DNA from: Citrobacter sp. MGH106
GTDB lineage: Bacteria; Pseudomonadota; Gammaproteobacteria; Enterobacterales; Enterobacteriaceae
DNA length: 64,000 nucleotides
Assembly (NCBI RefSeq): GCF_001037495.1
Contig: NZ_KQ089822.1
Coordinates: 3,243,938-3,307,937 of the forward strand
Reading direction: 5' to 3'
Position numbers and translations under genes: made by a program. Shown piece by piece: positions 27,488-37,823 of this stretch. The notes under the pieces were generated by a model. It did no database searches. It was not told the DNA's origin and worked only from the letters and a program-made list of their open reading frames with translations. The first letter of the stretch is position 1. Each line of letters begins with the position of its first letter.

Positions 27488-28837
27488 TTATAAAATAATG
27501 CTGGCAACCAGAATAAACAGCAACCCGCATATGGATAATAGGGTTGACATCAGCGTCCATGACAACAGCGTCTCTTTGGTGGTCAGACCGAAGAAGTCTT
27601 TGATCATCCAGAAGCTGGCGTCGTTTACGTGGGAGCAAATACAGGATCCCGCACCGGTAGCCAGTGTAATCAAGGCCAGGTTGGTATTAGGATGTACCGC
27701 CAGCAGCGGAATGACCAGCCCGGCGGTAGAGATCGCCGCGACGGTGGCAGAACCCAGACAAATACGTAAAAATGCGGCTACGCCCCATGCCATCAGGATC
27801 GGGTTGATATCCATGCCCGACACCAGGGTGGAAATATACTGACCGACGCCAGAGTCGATGAGAACCTGCTTGAATGCACCACCACCACCGATAATCAGCA
27901 GCAGACCGGCAATACCCGCAATCGCTTTCCCGCAGGAATCCATCAGGTCAGGGATTGTTTTCCCACGGCCCAGTCCCATGGTATAGATCGCAAACAGCAG
28001 TGAAATCAGCATGGCGATCGTCGAGTTACCTAAGAACAGCATCACGTTGTAGAACAAGCCTGAGTCCGCGGCGCTTTTGGCATGGGCCATCTGGATGATA
28101 GTGACTACCGCCATCAGGATCACTGGCAGCATTGCCGTGAGAAAACTGATCCCAAAGCCAGGCATTTCGCTTTCGCTGAATCGGCGGGTTGCACCCAGGG
28201 AGGCAATATTACCCTCTTTTTTAAAGGCGTCCGGAATAATGCGCTGGCAGAATTTATTCAGCACCGGGCCGCAAAGAATAAAGGTTGGAATGCCGACAAT
28301 AATACCGTATATCAATACCAATCCTACATCCGCACCATATTCACGGGCGATCACCGTCGGGCCGGGGTGAGGTGGTAAAAAACCGTGCGCGACCAGCAAA
28401 CCGGAGAGCATCGGCACACACATAAACATCGGCGATATTTTGGCTTCACGGGCAATGGCGAATAAAATAGGTACCAGAAGGATTAAACCGACTTCAAAAA
28501 AAAGTGCAATACCGACAATAAATGCTGAACAGACTACCGCCCAGTCAAGTTTATTTTTCCCGAAATAATTCAGCATGGTCAGAGCTATTCGCTGCGCACC
28601 ACCCGCGTCAGCCAGTAATCGACCGAGCATAACGCCGAATCCGAATATCAGGCCAATATGTCCCAGCGTACCGCCAAGACCGGACTCAACCGAGGTTACG
28701 ACTTTATTCAGTTCCATTCCACTGGCGATGGCGACAGCAATCGAGACAATAATTAAAGATACAAACGTATTAAGCTTAATTTTTATAGTCAAAAGCAGGA
28801 GTAAGGCAATCCCTGCCACAACGATAATTAGCGGCAT
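27488..28837 (-). CDS. yjhF: YjhF, GntP-family sugar-acid permease
   Basis: 449-aa permease with about 12 membrane segments and the GntP family motif [16 protein letters not shown]. GntP members import gluconate and related sugar acids with protons. The sequence fits E. coli YjhF. As the last gene of yjhI-H-G-F it likely imports the acid used by YjhG and YjhH. A stem-loop separates it from yjhG, which may set its expression level. Confidence 0.9.
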   Translation of the reverse strand: MPLIIVVAGIALLLLLTIKIKLNTFVSLIIVSIAVAIASGMELNKVVTSVESGLGGTLGHIGLIFGFGVMLGRLLADAGGAQRIALTMLNYFGKNKLDWAVVCSAFIVGIALFFEVGLILLVPILFAIAREAKISPMFMCVPMLSGLLVAHGFLPPHPGPTVIAREYGADVGLVLIYGIIVGIPTFILCGPVLNKFCQRIIPDAFKKEGNIASLGATRRFSESEMPGFGISFLTAMLPVILMAVVTIIQMAHAKSAADSGLFYNVMLFLGNSTIAMLISLLFAIYTMGLGRGKTIPDLMDSCGKAIAGIAGLLLIIGGGGAFKQVLIDSGVGQYISTLVSGMDINPILMAWGVAAFLRICLGSATVAAISTAGLVIPLLAVHPNTNLALITLATGAGSCICSHVNDASFWMIKDFFGLTTKETLLSWTLMSTLLSICGLLFILVASIIL

Positions 28838-28864
28838 AATGTCCTCTCATTGTAGGGTAACGAC

Positions 28865-28918
28865 CCCTAATAATCTGGCTACGCAAATGATTTATAACGC
28901 GTAGTCAAATTATTAGGG
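28865..28918 (-). other. Long stem-loop between yjhG and yjhF
   Basis: CCCTAATAAT and CTACGC pair with GCGTAG and ATTATTAGGG across a 14-nt loop, with a 4x4 internal loop. No T tract follows on either strand. It lies in the 107-bp gap inside the operon and may be an RNA processing or stability element. Confidence 0.6.
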
Positions 28919-28944
28919 TGTCTGGATTTTTTTATTTTTTACTA

Positions 28945-30912
28945 TCAGTTCTTATTAATATAATCTCGCAGCGCAGCACCGATTTTATTCACATCATAAA
29001 TACAACCCATCCATGTGCCGCCGCTAACTGCCTGGAGCATTGCCCAAAGCCGGGTATCATCGGGCAGTTCAGGATCAGGAAGTAAATCCTGATGACTGAG
29101 TCTGGCGTTTAATATTGCTGTTGCCTCCTCCCTTGAGGGTAATTTTTCATCGTTACGGGTTCCGAGGAAATTGACTTCGCCCTGAAGCTCGCGGCAATCA
29201 ATTTTAATTTCGATAATATCTCCAGTGCGTAATTTACCGACTGGTCCTCCAGCCAGCGCTTCTGGCCCCACATGACCTATACACGCGCCAGTGGAAACGC
29301 CCGAGAAACGCGCATCGGTAATCAGTGAAACATGCTTACCGTATGACAGGTGTTTCAGCGCGCTGGTAACCTGGTAGGTTTCCTCCATCCCGGTACCGGA
29401 AGGACCAACACCGATAATGACCAGAATATCGCCCGCTTTAATTTTGTCGTGCTTGATATCGTAAATTGCACTTTTCTCGGACGGATAGACCTTCGCCACA
29501 CCTTTATGGTAATAGACTCCCTGATCATCAATCACCGATGGATCGATGGCTGTGGATTTGATCACTGACCCTTCTGGAGCAATATTACCCACTGGGAAGG
29601 TAATTGTTGAGGTTAAGCCACGTGCCTTCGCTTGCTGCGGCGACATGATCACCTCGTCAGCGTCGATCTGTTCTTGTTCGCGCAGTAGTTGTTTGAATCG
29701 CTGTCGGCGTTCTGAGTGCTCCCACCAGTCCAGGTTCTCCTTCAGTGTACTGCCGGTTACAGTCATAACGTCTTCATGTAGCAATCCAAGATTGCGCAAA
29801 TGCAGCATCACTTCCGGCACACCGCCCGCCATGAAGGCATTAACAGTTGGATGGTAAATAGGGCCATTGGGCAGCACACTCACCAGTCGGGGCACCCGCT
29901 TATTGATGCGGATCCAGTCGTCAACGGTTGGGATATGGCAGCCTGCCTGATGGGCAATCGCCGGGATGTGGAGCAGCAGGTTTGTCGAGCCGCCAAACGC
30001 CGCATGGACAGTCATCGCATTCTCAATCGCTTTATCGGTGAGTATCTCCCGGGTGGTAATGCCTTGCTGGCACAGGTTCAACGCCGCCCTTGCGGAAGCT
30101 CTGGCGATCTCCTGCCACACCGGCTCACCAGAAGGGGCCAATGCCGAGTGCGGAATCGCCAGCCCCAATCCTTCGGCCACAACCTGCGATGTCCCGGCAG
30201 TACCCAGAAATTGACAGCCACCTCCGGATGAGGCACAGGCCTTGCAGCCGGCACGGCGTGCGTCCTGTAGTGATAACTCACCATTAGCAAAGCGTGCGCC
30301 TATGGTCTGCACCTTACCGTTATCTTCCCCATCTCTTGCAGGTAGCGTCGCACCACCAGGCACCAATACCGTCGCTTTATCATGCTGCGCGGCGAGTGCC
30401 ATCATGGTAGCCGGAAGCCCCTTGTCACAGCTAGCCACGCCAATGACTGCTTTCACATCGGGCAGAGAGCGGATAAGACGGCGCATCACCATTGAGGCAT
30501 CGTTACGGTACGGTAGCGAATCAAACATCCCGGTCGTGCCCTGCGTGCGTCCATCACAAGGATCGGAGACATACACAGCATAGGGCAAGGCACTGTTCGC
30601 TTTAATAACCTCAGCCGCCGCTTTCATCTGGATATCCAGCTCGTAGTGCCCCTGGTGCAGCGCCAGTGCAACAGGCTTACCGTCTGCGCCGCGTAAGCCA
30701 CCGAGCGTACTGAGCAGTAAAATACCATCCCGATCCAGCTCATCCGGAGACCAGCCCATTCCGGCATTCATGGTCATACCAAACAGATCCCCACTCGGGC
30801 GGTTGATTAACATCTCCGCCGTCAGCGGCAGTTCACCATCAGGGCCATTGGCGTGCGTTCTGACGGTGTAGATATCGTGACTCTCGTCAGCAAAAATATT
30901 GCGTACAGACAT
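28945..30912 (-). CDS. yjhG: YjhG, IlvD/Edd-family sugar-acid dehydratase (D-xylonate dehydratase)
   Basis: 655-aa dehydratase, the E. coli YjhG length. Family motifs for Fe-S and Mg binding are seen: SDPCDGRTQGT, ASCDKGLPATM, CASSGGGCQFLGTAGT and DARFSGVSTGACIGH. E. coli YjhG and its paralogue YagF dehydrate D-xylonate to 2-dehydro-3-deoxy-D-pentonate. The start is set at ATG 30912 (MSVRNIFADE), 10 bp after the yjhH stop; an ORF extension upstream runs into yjhH. Confidence 0.95.
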   Translation of the reverse strand: MSVRNIFADESHDIYTVRTHANGPDGELPLTAEMLINRPSGDLFGMTMNAGMGWSPDELDRDGILLLSTLGGLRGADGKPVALALHQGHYELDIQMKAAAEVIKANSALPYAVYVSDPCDGRTQGTTGMFDSLPYRNDASMVMRRLIRSLPDVKAVIGVASCDKGLPATMMALAAQHDKATVLVPGGATLPARDGEDNGKVQTIGARFANGELSLQDARRAGCKACASSGGGCQFLGTAGTSQVVAEGLGLAIPHSALAPSGEPVWQEIARASARAALNLCQQGITTREILTDKAIENAMTVHAAFGGSTNLLLHIPAIAHQAGCHIPTVDDWIRINKRVPRLVSVLPNGPIYHPTVNAFMAGGVPEVMLHLRNLGLLHEDVMTVTGSTLKENLDWWEHSERRQRFKQLLREQEQIDADEVIMSPQQAKARGLTSTITFPVGNIAPEGSVIKSTAIDPSVIDDQGVYYHKGVAKVYPSEKSAIYDIKHDKIKAGDILVIIGVGPSGTGMEETYQVTSALKHLSYGKHVSLITDARFSGVSTGACIGHVGPEALAGGPVGKLRTGDIIEIKIDCRELQGEVNFLGTRNDEKLPSREEATAILNARLSHQDLLPDPELPDDTRLWAMLQAVSGGTWMGCIYDVNKIGAALRDYINKN

Positions 30913-30922
30913 GAGATTCTCC

Positions 30923-31828
30923 TCAGACAGGTAAAATACCCTGCGCAACCAACAGTGCATGGACTTTTTCTTTGGCTTCTTCTGACACCTCAAGAATTGG
31001 CGGCAAGCAATAAGTCTCTACTGGTAACCCTACGCATTGCATACCGTATTTGATTAGCGAGACAAACGGCGTTTCCAGAGCGTAAATAGATGGCAGTTGC
31101 AGTAGCTTTTTGTTCAGGTTGGCGGCGGTTGCCAGATCACCTTCGCGCCAGGCACGGTAGATACCAACGGAGAGTTCCGGTGCAAAGTTAGCGCTAGCTG
31201 AAATCGCGCCGTCCCCCCCTAACAGCAAGGTGTTCAGTAAATGGTCGTCATAGCCGCAAAATACAGAAAACGACGGGCGCACTGACTTAACTGCGTTAAT
31301 CATCGTGCGCAAGTGACCGACACTGTCGATGGTGTCTTTGATGCCAACGATATTCTCATTTTGCAAGGCCAAACGTTTCACTGTCTCCGGGGTTAAGTCC
31401 TGGCCCGTCAAATCCGGAAAGTTGTACAGGATTACCGGCAAAGTGACGCTACGAGCGATCTGCTGGTAATAGTCGTCAAGATTTCGTGACGCGACCTTCC
31501 AGTAGTAAGGGTTGATGGCGACGACACCGTCAGCACCGCAGGATTCGGCATGCCGCGCCAATTTGACTGCTTCATCAGTGGAAGGCGAACCGACGCCAAT
31601 CAATACGGGAACCCTCCCACCAACAACGGATATGGCTTCTTCGGTGAGCGCCATGCGCTGGGTGGTATTCATCTGGCTAAATTCACCACCGGTGCCAAGG
31701 TAAAACAGCCCGTCGACTCCTTTATTAATCAGGAAGTCGGCAACCTGGCGCATTGCCGTTTTATCAATGGTTCCGTCACGATGAAACGTACTGGATACCG
31801 GTGGAATAATGCCGCTGAATTTTTTCAT
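30923..31828 (-). CDS. yjhH: YjhH, DapA-family 2-dehydro-3-deoxy-D-pentonate aldolase
   Basis: 301-aa class I (Schiff-base) aldolase of the DHDPS/NAL family. The Tyr of LYNFPDLTGQ and the lysine of IVGIKDTIDS are the expected catalytic residues; GTGGEF is the substrate-carboxylate loop. With YjhG it should yield pyruvate and glycolaldehyde from a pentonate. The start is set at ATG 31828 (MKKFSGII), 4 bp after the yjhI stop. Confidence 0.94.
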   Translation of the reverse strand: MKKFSGIIPPVSSTFHRDGTIDKTAMRQVADFLINKGVDGLFYLGTGGEFSQMNTTQRMALTEEAISVVGGRVPVLIGVGSPSTDEAVKLARHAESCGADGVVAINPYYWKVASRNLDDYYQQIARSVTLPVILYNFPDLTGQDLTPETVKRLALQNENIVGIKDTIDSVGHLRTMINAVKSVRPSFSVFCGYDDHLLNTLLLGGDGAISASANFAPELSVGIYRAWREGDLATAANLNKKLLQLPSIYALETPFVSLIKYGMQCVGLPVETYCLPPILEVSEEAKEKVHALLVAQGILPV

Positions 31829-31832
31829 TACT

Positions 31833-32621
31833 TCAATTTCCTTTTCGTAAATATTCATTTTCGCTTATGTATCCCAGTCCATATGATATTTGCCCGGCAC
31901 ACTTTCGGAGCAGTTCCAGATAACCGTCGATCTTATTTCCTGAGTAAACCACCGGATCGCCTGATAGCGAGATCGCATAATTAACCCGGTTATACATATT
32001 GAATACAGGCATACTTAAACATACTGCACCATAGGTCGATTCTTCGTTATCTATGGCCCATCCCCGAAGCCGCGTTTTTTGCAGTTCTTCCAGAAATAAT
32101 TTTTTATCAGTAAATGTATTGCGCGTATGTGGAGTCAACGTAAGAGCATCTAAAAAATAATCCAACTCTTCTCTCGTTTTCCAGGCCAATAACGCCTTAC
32201 CCAGTGCGGTAATATGTAATTCAAGTTTTTTGCCAATCCAGCTTTTGCTGGTCGGCACCGAATCCGGGCTTTCAATCTTGTCAAGATAGATAGCAGAATA
32301 GCTCTCCATCGCGCCCAGATGACAAACCAGGCCGCTTTTCAACGACAGCTCCTGCATTGGCCGCTTCGTCACTTCAAAAATATTCTGGCGGTGCAGTGCC
32401 TGACATCCCAGTTCGTAGTTTTTTATCCCCAGTGAATAATGGCCATTTTTATTTTTAATTAAGAAGCCACATTCCACCATCACATTCAATAAATTAAGCA
32501 GACTACTTTTGGGATACTGAAATTTTTTTAATAATTCCATATAACTCGCCACACCTACCCACGCAATATGGGTTAATATTTTTTCAGCACGGACTAATGA
32601 ATTACACCCTTTGCGAACCAT
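31833..32621 (-). CDS. yjhI: YjhI, IclR-family transcription regulator
   Basis: 262-aa regulator with an N-terminal winged helix (about 8-70: [11 protein letters not shown], then [19 protein letters not shown]) and a C-terminal effector domain (about 85-250). It is the first gene of the yjhIHGF operon, with 4- and 10-bp gaps to yjhH and yjhG, so it probably controls its own operon in response to a sugar acid. A candidate operator lies at 32684-32699. Confidence 0.92.
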   Translation of the reverse strand: MVRKGCNSLVRAEKILTHIAWVGVASYMELLKKFQYPKSSLLNLLNVMVECGFLIKNKNGHYSLGIKNYELGCQALHRQNIFEVTKRPMQELSLKSGLVCHLGAMESYSAIYLDKIESPDSVPTSKSWIGKKLELHITALGKALLAWKTREELDYFLDALTLTPHTRNTFTDKKLFLEELQKTRLRGWAIDNEESTYGAVCLSMPVFNMYNRVNYAISLSGDPVVYSGNKIDGYLELLRKCAGQISYGLGYISENEYLRKGN

Positions 32622-32673
32622 AATGGCTCCCTCTTGCTATTGGAATAAATGATATCGGCATTGTGTAGTGGAA

Positions 32674-32699
32674 AATATACCTTGTTCAACATGCTGAAC
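32674..32699 (-). promoter_or_regulatory. Candidate operator and -10 box of yjhI
   Basis: GTTCA-ACATGC-TGAAC (32684-32699) is a near-perfect 16-bp palindrome, the size usual for IclR-family operators. A minus-strand TATATT at 32674-32679 directly follows, so a bound protein would cover the -35 region. Inference from geometry. Confidence 0.4.
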
Positions 32700-33194
32700 C
32701 GTAATAAGGCGATTAAATGTGATCCTGTACTCAATTTGAATAGCAGAATTATCGTACCGACATTCGGTGAATGCGAATGGATGCCAAATACGAAATTGCG
32801 TTGTCAAGGCATGGTGGCGTGTGAGCGACTGAAAGAACGATCCGCAGGTTGCACTATTCATAAAAAATTGTTTTTACAGGGTCGGTATCTTTAGCACTGC
32901 TACTTTTGTAAGCGATACCGCTGGAGAATGTCCGCTTCGCGCCCCACGATGACACCTTTATCTACGCGCTTCTCAAAAAAGAGTGGAAAGAAGTAACTAA
33001 GCCACCGATATATGCACGCTCCTCGCCGACATAACGAAGAAACGCACTTTGACCGGCGGCTAATAACAAAACCCAATGCTTCAATAACCGAAAATCTGCC
33101 AATTCCCTACAGCCCAGCGTAACGGCCTGTTTGGCCATGAAAAATCTCCCAGTAAACCCTCAAGGGGATTACATCCAGGCGTTAACATTTCGCT
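32700..33194. other. Noncoding or decayed stretch between yjhI and purE
   Basis: No intact gene is recognised. On the minus strand a 58-codon frame starts at 33138 (MAKQAVTLGCRELADF) and ends at 32962. The neighbouring frame continues protein-like to 32900 (FFPLFFEKRVDKGVIVGRE, ending RYRLQK), as if one gene of about 80 aa had been frameshifted. No family is recognised. It may be the scar of a lost accessory gene at the edge of the yjh insertion. Confidence 0.35.
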
Positions 33195-33210
33195 GCGCAA
33201 CCGTTTTCCT
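33195..33210 (+). promoter_or_regulatory. PurR operator of purEK
   Basis: GCGCAACCGTTTTCCT matches the PurR consensus ACGCAAACGTTTTCCT at 14 of 16 positions and lies 72 bp before purE, as in E. coli, where PurR with hypoxanthine or guanine represses purEK. Confidence 0.85.
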
Positions 33211-33281
33211 TGCTTGTATATCATGCTATTCTCTCTCGCCTCGAAAGCAGTGTGTTTCGCACCACAGGAGTTTTAAGACGC

Positions 33282-33791
33282 ATGTCTTCCCGCAATAATC
33301 CGGCGCGTGTCGCCATCGTGATGGGGTCCAAAAGCGACTGGACTACCATGCAGTTCGCCGCCGAAATCTTCGAAATCCTGGATGTCCCGCACCACGTTGA
33401 AGTTGTCTCTGCTCACCGCACCCCCGATAAACTGTTCAGCTTCGCCGAGAGCGCAGAAGAGAACGGCTATCAGGTGATTATTGCCGGTGCAGGTGGTGCA
33501 GCACATCTGCCTGGCATGATTGCGGCGAAAACGCTGGTACCTGTTTTAGGTGTTCCGGTACAAAGTGCTGCCCTGAGCGGCGTAGACAGCCTTTATTCCA
33601 TCGTGCAGATGCCGCGCGGCATTCCGGTTGGCACGCTGGCGATTGGCAAAGCGGGCGCAGCAAATGCGGCACTGCTGGCGGCGCAAATTCTGGCAACCCA
33701 CGATAAAACGCTACACCAGCGTCTGATCGACTGGCGTAAAGCGCAAACCGATGAGGTGCTGGAGAACCCGGACCCGCGAGGTGCGGCATGA
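33282..33791 (+). CDS. purE: PurE, N5-carboxyaminoimidazole ribonucleotide mutase
   Basis: 169-aa enzyme of purine synthesis that converts N5-CAIR to CAIR. Motifs MGSKSDW, SAHRTPD and [10 protein letters not shown] are intact. The start is set at ATG 33282 ([10 protein letters not shown]), the E. coli N-terminus; 24 upstream in-frame codons cover the promoter and PurR site. It overlaps purK by 4 bp. Confidence 0.97.
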   Translation: MSSRNNPARVAIVMGSKSDWTTMQFAAEIFEILDVPHHVEVVSAHRTPDKLFSFAESAEENGYQVIIAGAGGAAHLPGMIAAKTLVPVLGVPVQSAALSGVDSLYSIVQMPRGIPVGTLAIGKAGAANAALLAAQILATHDKTLHQRLIDWRKAQTDEVLENPDPRGAA

Positions 33792-34855
33792 AGCAGGTTT
33801 GCATACTTGGTAACGGTCAGCTAGGACGCATGTTGCGTCAGGCAGGCGAGCCGTTGGGCATTGCAGTCTGGCCCGTTGGCCTGGATGCCGAACCTGCGGC
33901 CGTCCCCTTTCAGCAAAGCGTGATTACCGCTGAAATTGAGCGCTGGCCGGAAACCGCACTCACTCGCGAGCTGGCCCGCCATCCGGCGTTTGTTAACCGC
34001 GATGTGTTCCCGATTATTGCCGACCGTCTGACGCAAAAGCAGCTTTTTGACAAGCTCGGCTTGGCGACCGCACCGTGGCAACTGCTGGCGGATAATAGCG
34101 AGTGGTCTGCAATATTCGACAAACTGGGTGAACTGGCAATCGTGAAGCGTCGTGTCGGCGGCTACGACGGTCGTGGTCAGTGGCGTTTACGCGTCAATGA
34201 AACTGAACAACTTCCAGACGACTGCTACGGCGAATGCATTGTCGAACGAGGCATAAACTTCTCAGGTGAAGTGTCGCTGGTGGGCGCTCGCGCTCATGAC
34301 GGCAGCACAGTCTTTTATCCGCTGACCCATAACCTGCATCAGGACGGCATTCTGCGTACCAGCGTGGTATTTCCGCAAGCCAATGCGAAACAGCAGGAAC
34401 AGGCTGAAGCGATGTTGTCCGCTATTATGCAGGAATTGGGCTATGTCGGCGTAATGGCGATGGAGTGTTTCATCACCCCGGAAGGCTTGCTGATTAACGA
34501 ACTGGCCCCGCGCGTACACAACAGTGGGCACTGGACGCAAAACGGCGCCAGCATCAGCCAGTTTGAACTGCACCTGCGCGCCATTACCGACCTGCCATTA
34601 CCCACGCCGGTAGTGAACAATCCTTCGGTCATGGTGAATCTTATCGGTACTGACCTGAACTACGACTGGCTGAAGTTGCCACTCGTACACCTGCACTGGT
34701 ACGACAAAGAGGTGCGCGAAGGCCGTAAGGTCGGTCACTTGAACCTGACGGACAGCGATACCGCTCGCCTGAGCGCAACGCTGGAAGCACTCATTCCCCT
34801 TCTGCCGCCGGAATACGCCAGTGGGATTATCTGGGCGCAAAGTAAGCTGAAGTAA
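33788..34855 (+). CDS. purK: PurK, N5-carboxyaminoimidazole ribonucleotide synthase
   Basis: 355-aa ATP-grasp enzyme that makes N5-CAIR from AIR, bicarbonate and [12 protein letters not shown] marks the N-terminal fold, [13 protein letters not shown] the ATP-binding loop, and [14 protein letters not shown] the metal site. Same length as in E. coli. Coupled to purE through a 4-bp overlap. Confidence 0.97.
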   Translation: MKQVCILGNGQLGRMLRQAGEPLGIAVWPVGLDAEPAAVPFQQSVITAEIERWPETALTRELARHPAFVNRDVFPIIADRLTQKQLFDKLGLATAPWQLLADNSEWSAIFDKLGELAIVKRRVGGYDGRGQWRLRVNETEQLPDDCYGECIVERGINFSGEVSLVGARAHDGSTVFYPLTHNLHQDGILRTSVVFPQANAKQQEQAEAMLSAIMQELGYVGVMAMECFITPEGLLINELAPRVHNSGHWTQNGASISQFELHLRAITDLPLPTPVVNNPSVMVNLIGTDLNYDWLKLPLVHLHWYDKEVREGRKVGHLNLTDSDTARLSATLEALIPLLPPEYASGIIWAQSKLK

Positions 34856-34868
34856 CACATAAAATGTC

Positions 34869-34892
34869 GGGGAAAGGATCTTATCCTTCCCC
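34869..34892 (+). terminator. Hairpin after purK
   Basis: GGGGAAAGGAT / ATCCTTCCCC stem with one bulged A and a 3-nt loop, 13 bp after purK. There is no T tract; probably a terminator or 3' stability hairpin. Confidence 0.55.
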
Positions 34893-34952
34893 ACTCCCTC
34901 TATCAGCGCGTAAAATCCCCTCCATTGCTGTTTTGTATTTTCAGGATTCAAC

Positions 34953-36038
34953 ATGAACGATGGAACGGACTATCGTGCGATTCTGCTCGCCGGTACGCCT
35001 TTAATCGATGTACGCGCGCCCGTCGAATTTCAACAAGGTGCCATGCCTGGCGCAATTAACCTGCCTTTAATGGATAACGAGGAGCGTACCGCGGTCGGCA
35101 TCTGTTACAAGCGTCAGGGACCGGAAGCGGCACTCGCGCTTGGGCATCAACTTGTCAGTGGTGACATCCGTCAACAGCGGATGAAAGCCTGGCAAGATGC
35201 CTGTCGTCTACATCCTGAGGGATATTTATGCTGTGCGCGCGGCGGTCAGCGCTCGCATATTGTGCAGCAATGGCTGCGCGAATCCGGCATCAATTACCCA
35301 TTGATAGCAGGCGGGTATAAAGCGCTTCGGCAGGCGGCGATGCAAGTGACCGAAGAACTGGTACAAAAACCCATCATCTTAATTGGCGGCTGTACCGGGA
35401 GCGGTAAAACGCAGTTGGTGCAACTGCAGCCGAACGGCGTGGACCTCGAAGGTCTGGCGCACCATCGCGGCTCTTCTTTTGGTCGCACGGTAGAACCCCA
35501 ACTGAGCCAGGCCAGTTTTGAAAATCTGCTGGCAGTCGAGATGCTGAAAACCGATAGCCGTCAGGACCTGCATCGCTGGGTGCTGGAAGATGAAGGCCGC
35601 ATGATTGGTGCCAATCATTTGCCCGAATGCTTGCGTGAACGCATGGCTCAGGCATCCATTGCGGTGGTGGAAGATCCCTTTGAGCTGCGTCTGGAACGCC
35701 TGCGTGAAGAATATTTCGTGCGCATGCACCACGATTTTACGCAAGCTTATGGGGAAACCCAGGGCTGGCAAGAGTACAGCGAATATCTGCACCACGGTCT
35801 GTTCGCTATTCGCCGTCGTCTGGGGTTACAACGCTTCGCAGAGCTCACCGCATTGCTCGATGTTGCTCTGACGGAACAGCAGACTAATGGCAGTACCGAT
35901 GGTCACATGGGCTGGCTGGTGCCATTACTCAACGAATATTACGATCCGATGTATCGCTATCAGCTGGAAAAGAAAGCCGCAAAAATTGTTTTTCGCGGCA
36001 CATGGCAGGAGGTTGCCGACTGGGTTCAGGCGCAGTAA
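34953..36038 (+). CDS. mnmH: MnmH (SelU), tRNA 2-selenouridine synthase
   Basis: 361-aa enzyme (E. coli 364) that replaces sulfur by selenium in the wobble base of tRNAs for Lys, Glu and Gln through a geranylated intermediate. The N-terminal rhodanese domain has the active Cys in [13 protein letters not shown]-terminal P-loop domain has GGCTGSGKT. In E. coli an allantoin cluster lies between this gene and purK; here it is absent. Confidence 0.96.
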   Translation: MNDGTDYRAILLAGTPLIDVRAPVEFQQGAMPGAINLPLMDNEERTAVGICYKRQGPEAALALGHQLVSGDIRQQRMKAWQDACRLHPEGYLCCARGGQRSHIVQQWLRESGINYPLIAGGYKALRQAAMQVTEELVQKPIILIGGCTGSGKTQLVQLQPNGVDLEGLAHHRGSSFGRTVEPQLSQASFENLLAVEMLKTDSRQDLHRWVLEDEGRMIGANHLPECLRERMAQASIAVVEDPFELRLERLREEYFVRMHHDFTQAYGETQGWQEYSEYLHHGLFAIRRRLGLQRFAELTALLDVALTEQQTNGSTDGHMGWLVPLLNEYYDPMYRYQLEKKAAKIVFRGTWQEVADWVQAQ

Positions 36039-36050
36039 TAGAATTCGCAT

Positions 36051-36076
36051 GCCGGGCTTAGCTACGCTTGCCCGGC
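36051..36076. repeat. REP hairpin after mnmH
   Basis: GCCGGGC / GCCCGGC with a 12-nt loop, between convergent mnmH and the ABC permease gene. Confidence 0.75.
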
Positions 36077-36092
36077 CTGTTATTAGCGCGTA

Positions 36093-36752
36093 TTAATGCC
36101 TGTCACGCTTGTCGGCACGTTTCGCCAGCCAGTCGCCAAATACCTGTACGACCTGCACCAGAATAATCAGTGCCACCACGGTGACAATCATCACCTGGGT
36201 TTCGTAACGGTAATAACCGAAGCGAATAGCCAGGTCGCCAACGCCACCGCCGCCAACAATTCCGGCCATTGCGGAGTATCCAATCAAACTCACCAGCGTT
36301 ATCGTCAGTCCACGCAGCAGACCCGCGCTGGCCTCCGGTAGCAAAACCGTACAGATAATACGCATCGGGCTGGCGCCAAATGCTTCTGCCGCTTCAATGA
36401 TTCCTTTATCAACCTCACGCAGCGCGCTGTCCACCAGCCGGGCATAGAACGCAATTGCCGCAACAGAGAGCGGTACCGAAGCCGCAATCGGTCCGATGGT
36501 ATTACCGAGCAGAAACTGCGTTAGCGGCAGCAACAGCACCAACAGGATCACAAACGGCACCGATCGGATGATATTCACCAGCACGGAGCTGAGCAGATAG
36601 ACAAAACGGTTCTGCCAGAATAAATGCCTGTCAGTAACGAAAATGAGAAAGCCCAGCGGCAGACCGCCAATAATCGCCAGCACCGTCGAGATGCTAAGCA
36701 TCTGGAAAGTTTCATTGAACGCCAGTGTCAAATCCGGCAATAAATCATCCAC
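36093..36752 (-). CDS. sfbC: MetI-family ABC transporter permease (SfbC-like)
   Basis: 219-aa inner-membrane permease with about five helices and the EAA loop (EAAEAFGASPMRIICTVLLPEA) that contacts the ATPase. It belongs to the MetI family of D/L-methionine importers. From memory Salmonella has an equivalent sfbABC set in this neighbourhood, once proposed for iron uptake; methionine or a related compound is the more likely substrate by family. Start overlaps the end of the ATPase gene by 8 bp. Confidence 0.88.
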   Translation of the reverse strand: MDDLLPDLTLAFNETFQMLSISTVLAIIGGLPLGFLIFVTDRHLFWQNRFVYLLSSVLVNIIRSVPFVILLVLLLPLTQFLLGNTIGPIAASVPLSVAAIAFYARLVDSALREVDKGIIEAAEAFGASPMRIICTVLLPEASAGLLRGLTITLVSLIGYSAMAGIVGGGGVGDLAIRFGYYRYETQVMIVTVVALIILVQVVQVFGDWLAKRADKRDRH

Positions 36753-37767
36753 GAATCACCTCCACCTGTGCGGTACGTTGACGAATGTGTTCCACGGCGG
36801 CATCCACCGCGCCAGGATTATGCGGTGCAGTTAGTTGCACCACTAAGATCCCCAGCGCACGCTCACCGATATACTCAATTTTGCCGTGCAGGATATTCAC
36901 CGCTACACCAAACTTTACCGCCACTTCAGACAACACCGGCTGTTCTGCCGAGTCGCCGATAAACAAGATTTTCAGCAATTGACCGGGCAGATGTTCCCGC
37001 AGCCGTTCCGGGAGCGTCAGATTGAGCGTATGCGATACCAGTTGCTGCGTGAAAGCATGCTGCGGGTGGGCAAAGACATCAAACACTTCGCCTGTTTCCA
37101 CCACTTTCCCGCCTGACATCACTGCCACACGATCGCAGATAGATTTGATCACATTCATTTCATGAGTGATCAGCACGATCGTGATCCCCAACTGTTGGTT
37201 GATCTGTTTGAGCAGAGCCAGAATAGTGGCTGAGGTTTCCAGATCCAAAGCAGAGGTGGGTTCATCGCACAGCAGCACATCCGGGTGGTTGGCAATAGCG
37301 CGGGCAATGCCAACACGCTGCTTTTGCCCACCACTAAGCTGTACGGGATAACGGTTAGCCTTATCGGACAGCCCAACCAGTGACAGAATTTCCGTCACGC
37401 GCGGTCCGATTTTACTGCGCTCCCACCCGGCTGCTTTCAGGCTGAAGGCGACGTTTTGCGCAACGGTTCGGGTATGCATCAGATTAAAGTGTTGGAAAAT
37501 CATTCCAATACGCTGGCGGGCCTTACGTAAATGCCCCCCTTCGAGCGCAGAGATTTCTACTCCGTTAACCTTTACGCTTCCCTGACTTGGGCGTGTTAAG
37601 GCGTTCAGGGTGCGCAAAAGCGTACTCTTTCCCGCACCGCTGGTACCGACAATGCCAAATATCTCACCCGCGCCGATACGCAGGCTGACGTCATCAACCG
37701 CCCTTGTTGACGGCCCACGGCCTGCGGTGAAATCCACGCAAACCTTATCTATCTCAATCATAGCCAC
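36745..37767 (-). CDS. sfbB: MetN-family ABC transporter ATPase (SfbB-like)
   Basis: 340-aa ATPase. Walker A GTSGAGKST, signature LSGGQKQR and Walker [13 protein letters not shown] lie in the N-terminal domain. The C-terminal part (about 260-340) resembles the ACT-like NIL domain that lets MetN be inhibited by cytosolic methionine, which supports an amino-acid rather than iron substrate. Second gene of the three-gene operon. Confidence 0.9.
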   Translation of the reverse strand: MAMIEIDKVCVDFTAGRGPSTRAVDDVSLRIGAGEIFGIVGTSGAGKSTLLRTLNALTRPSQGSVKVNGVEISALEGGHLRKARQRIGMIFQHFNLMHTRTVAQNVAFSLKAAGWERSKIGPRVTEILSLVGLSDKANRYPVQLSGGQKQRVGIARAIANHPDVLLCDEPTSALDLETSATILALLKQINQQLGITIVLITHEMNVIKSICDRVAVMSGGKVVETGEVFDVFAHPQHAFTQQLVSHTLNLTLPERLREHLPGQLLKILFIGDSAEQPVLSEVAVKFGVAVNILHGKIEYIGERALGILVVQLTAPHNPGAVDAAVEHIRQRTAQVEVIRG

Positions 37768-37823
37768 CTCAGAAATGCGAAAAGGGCAGTCATCGCTGCC
37801 CTGTTAAACCTTTTGCGCAGCGA

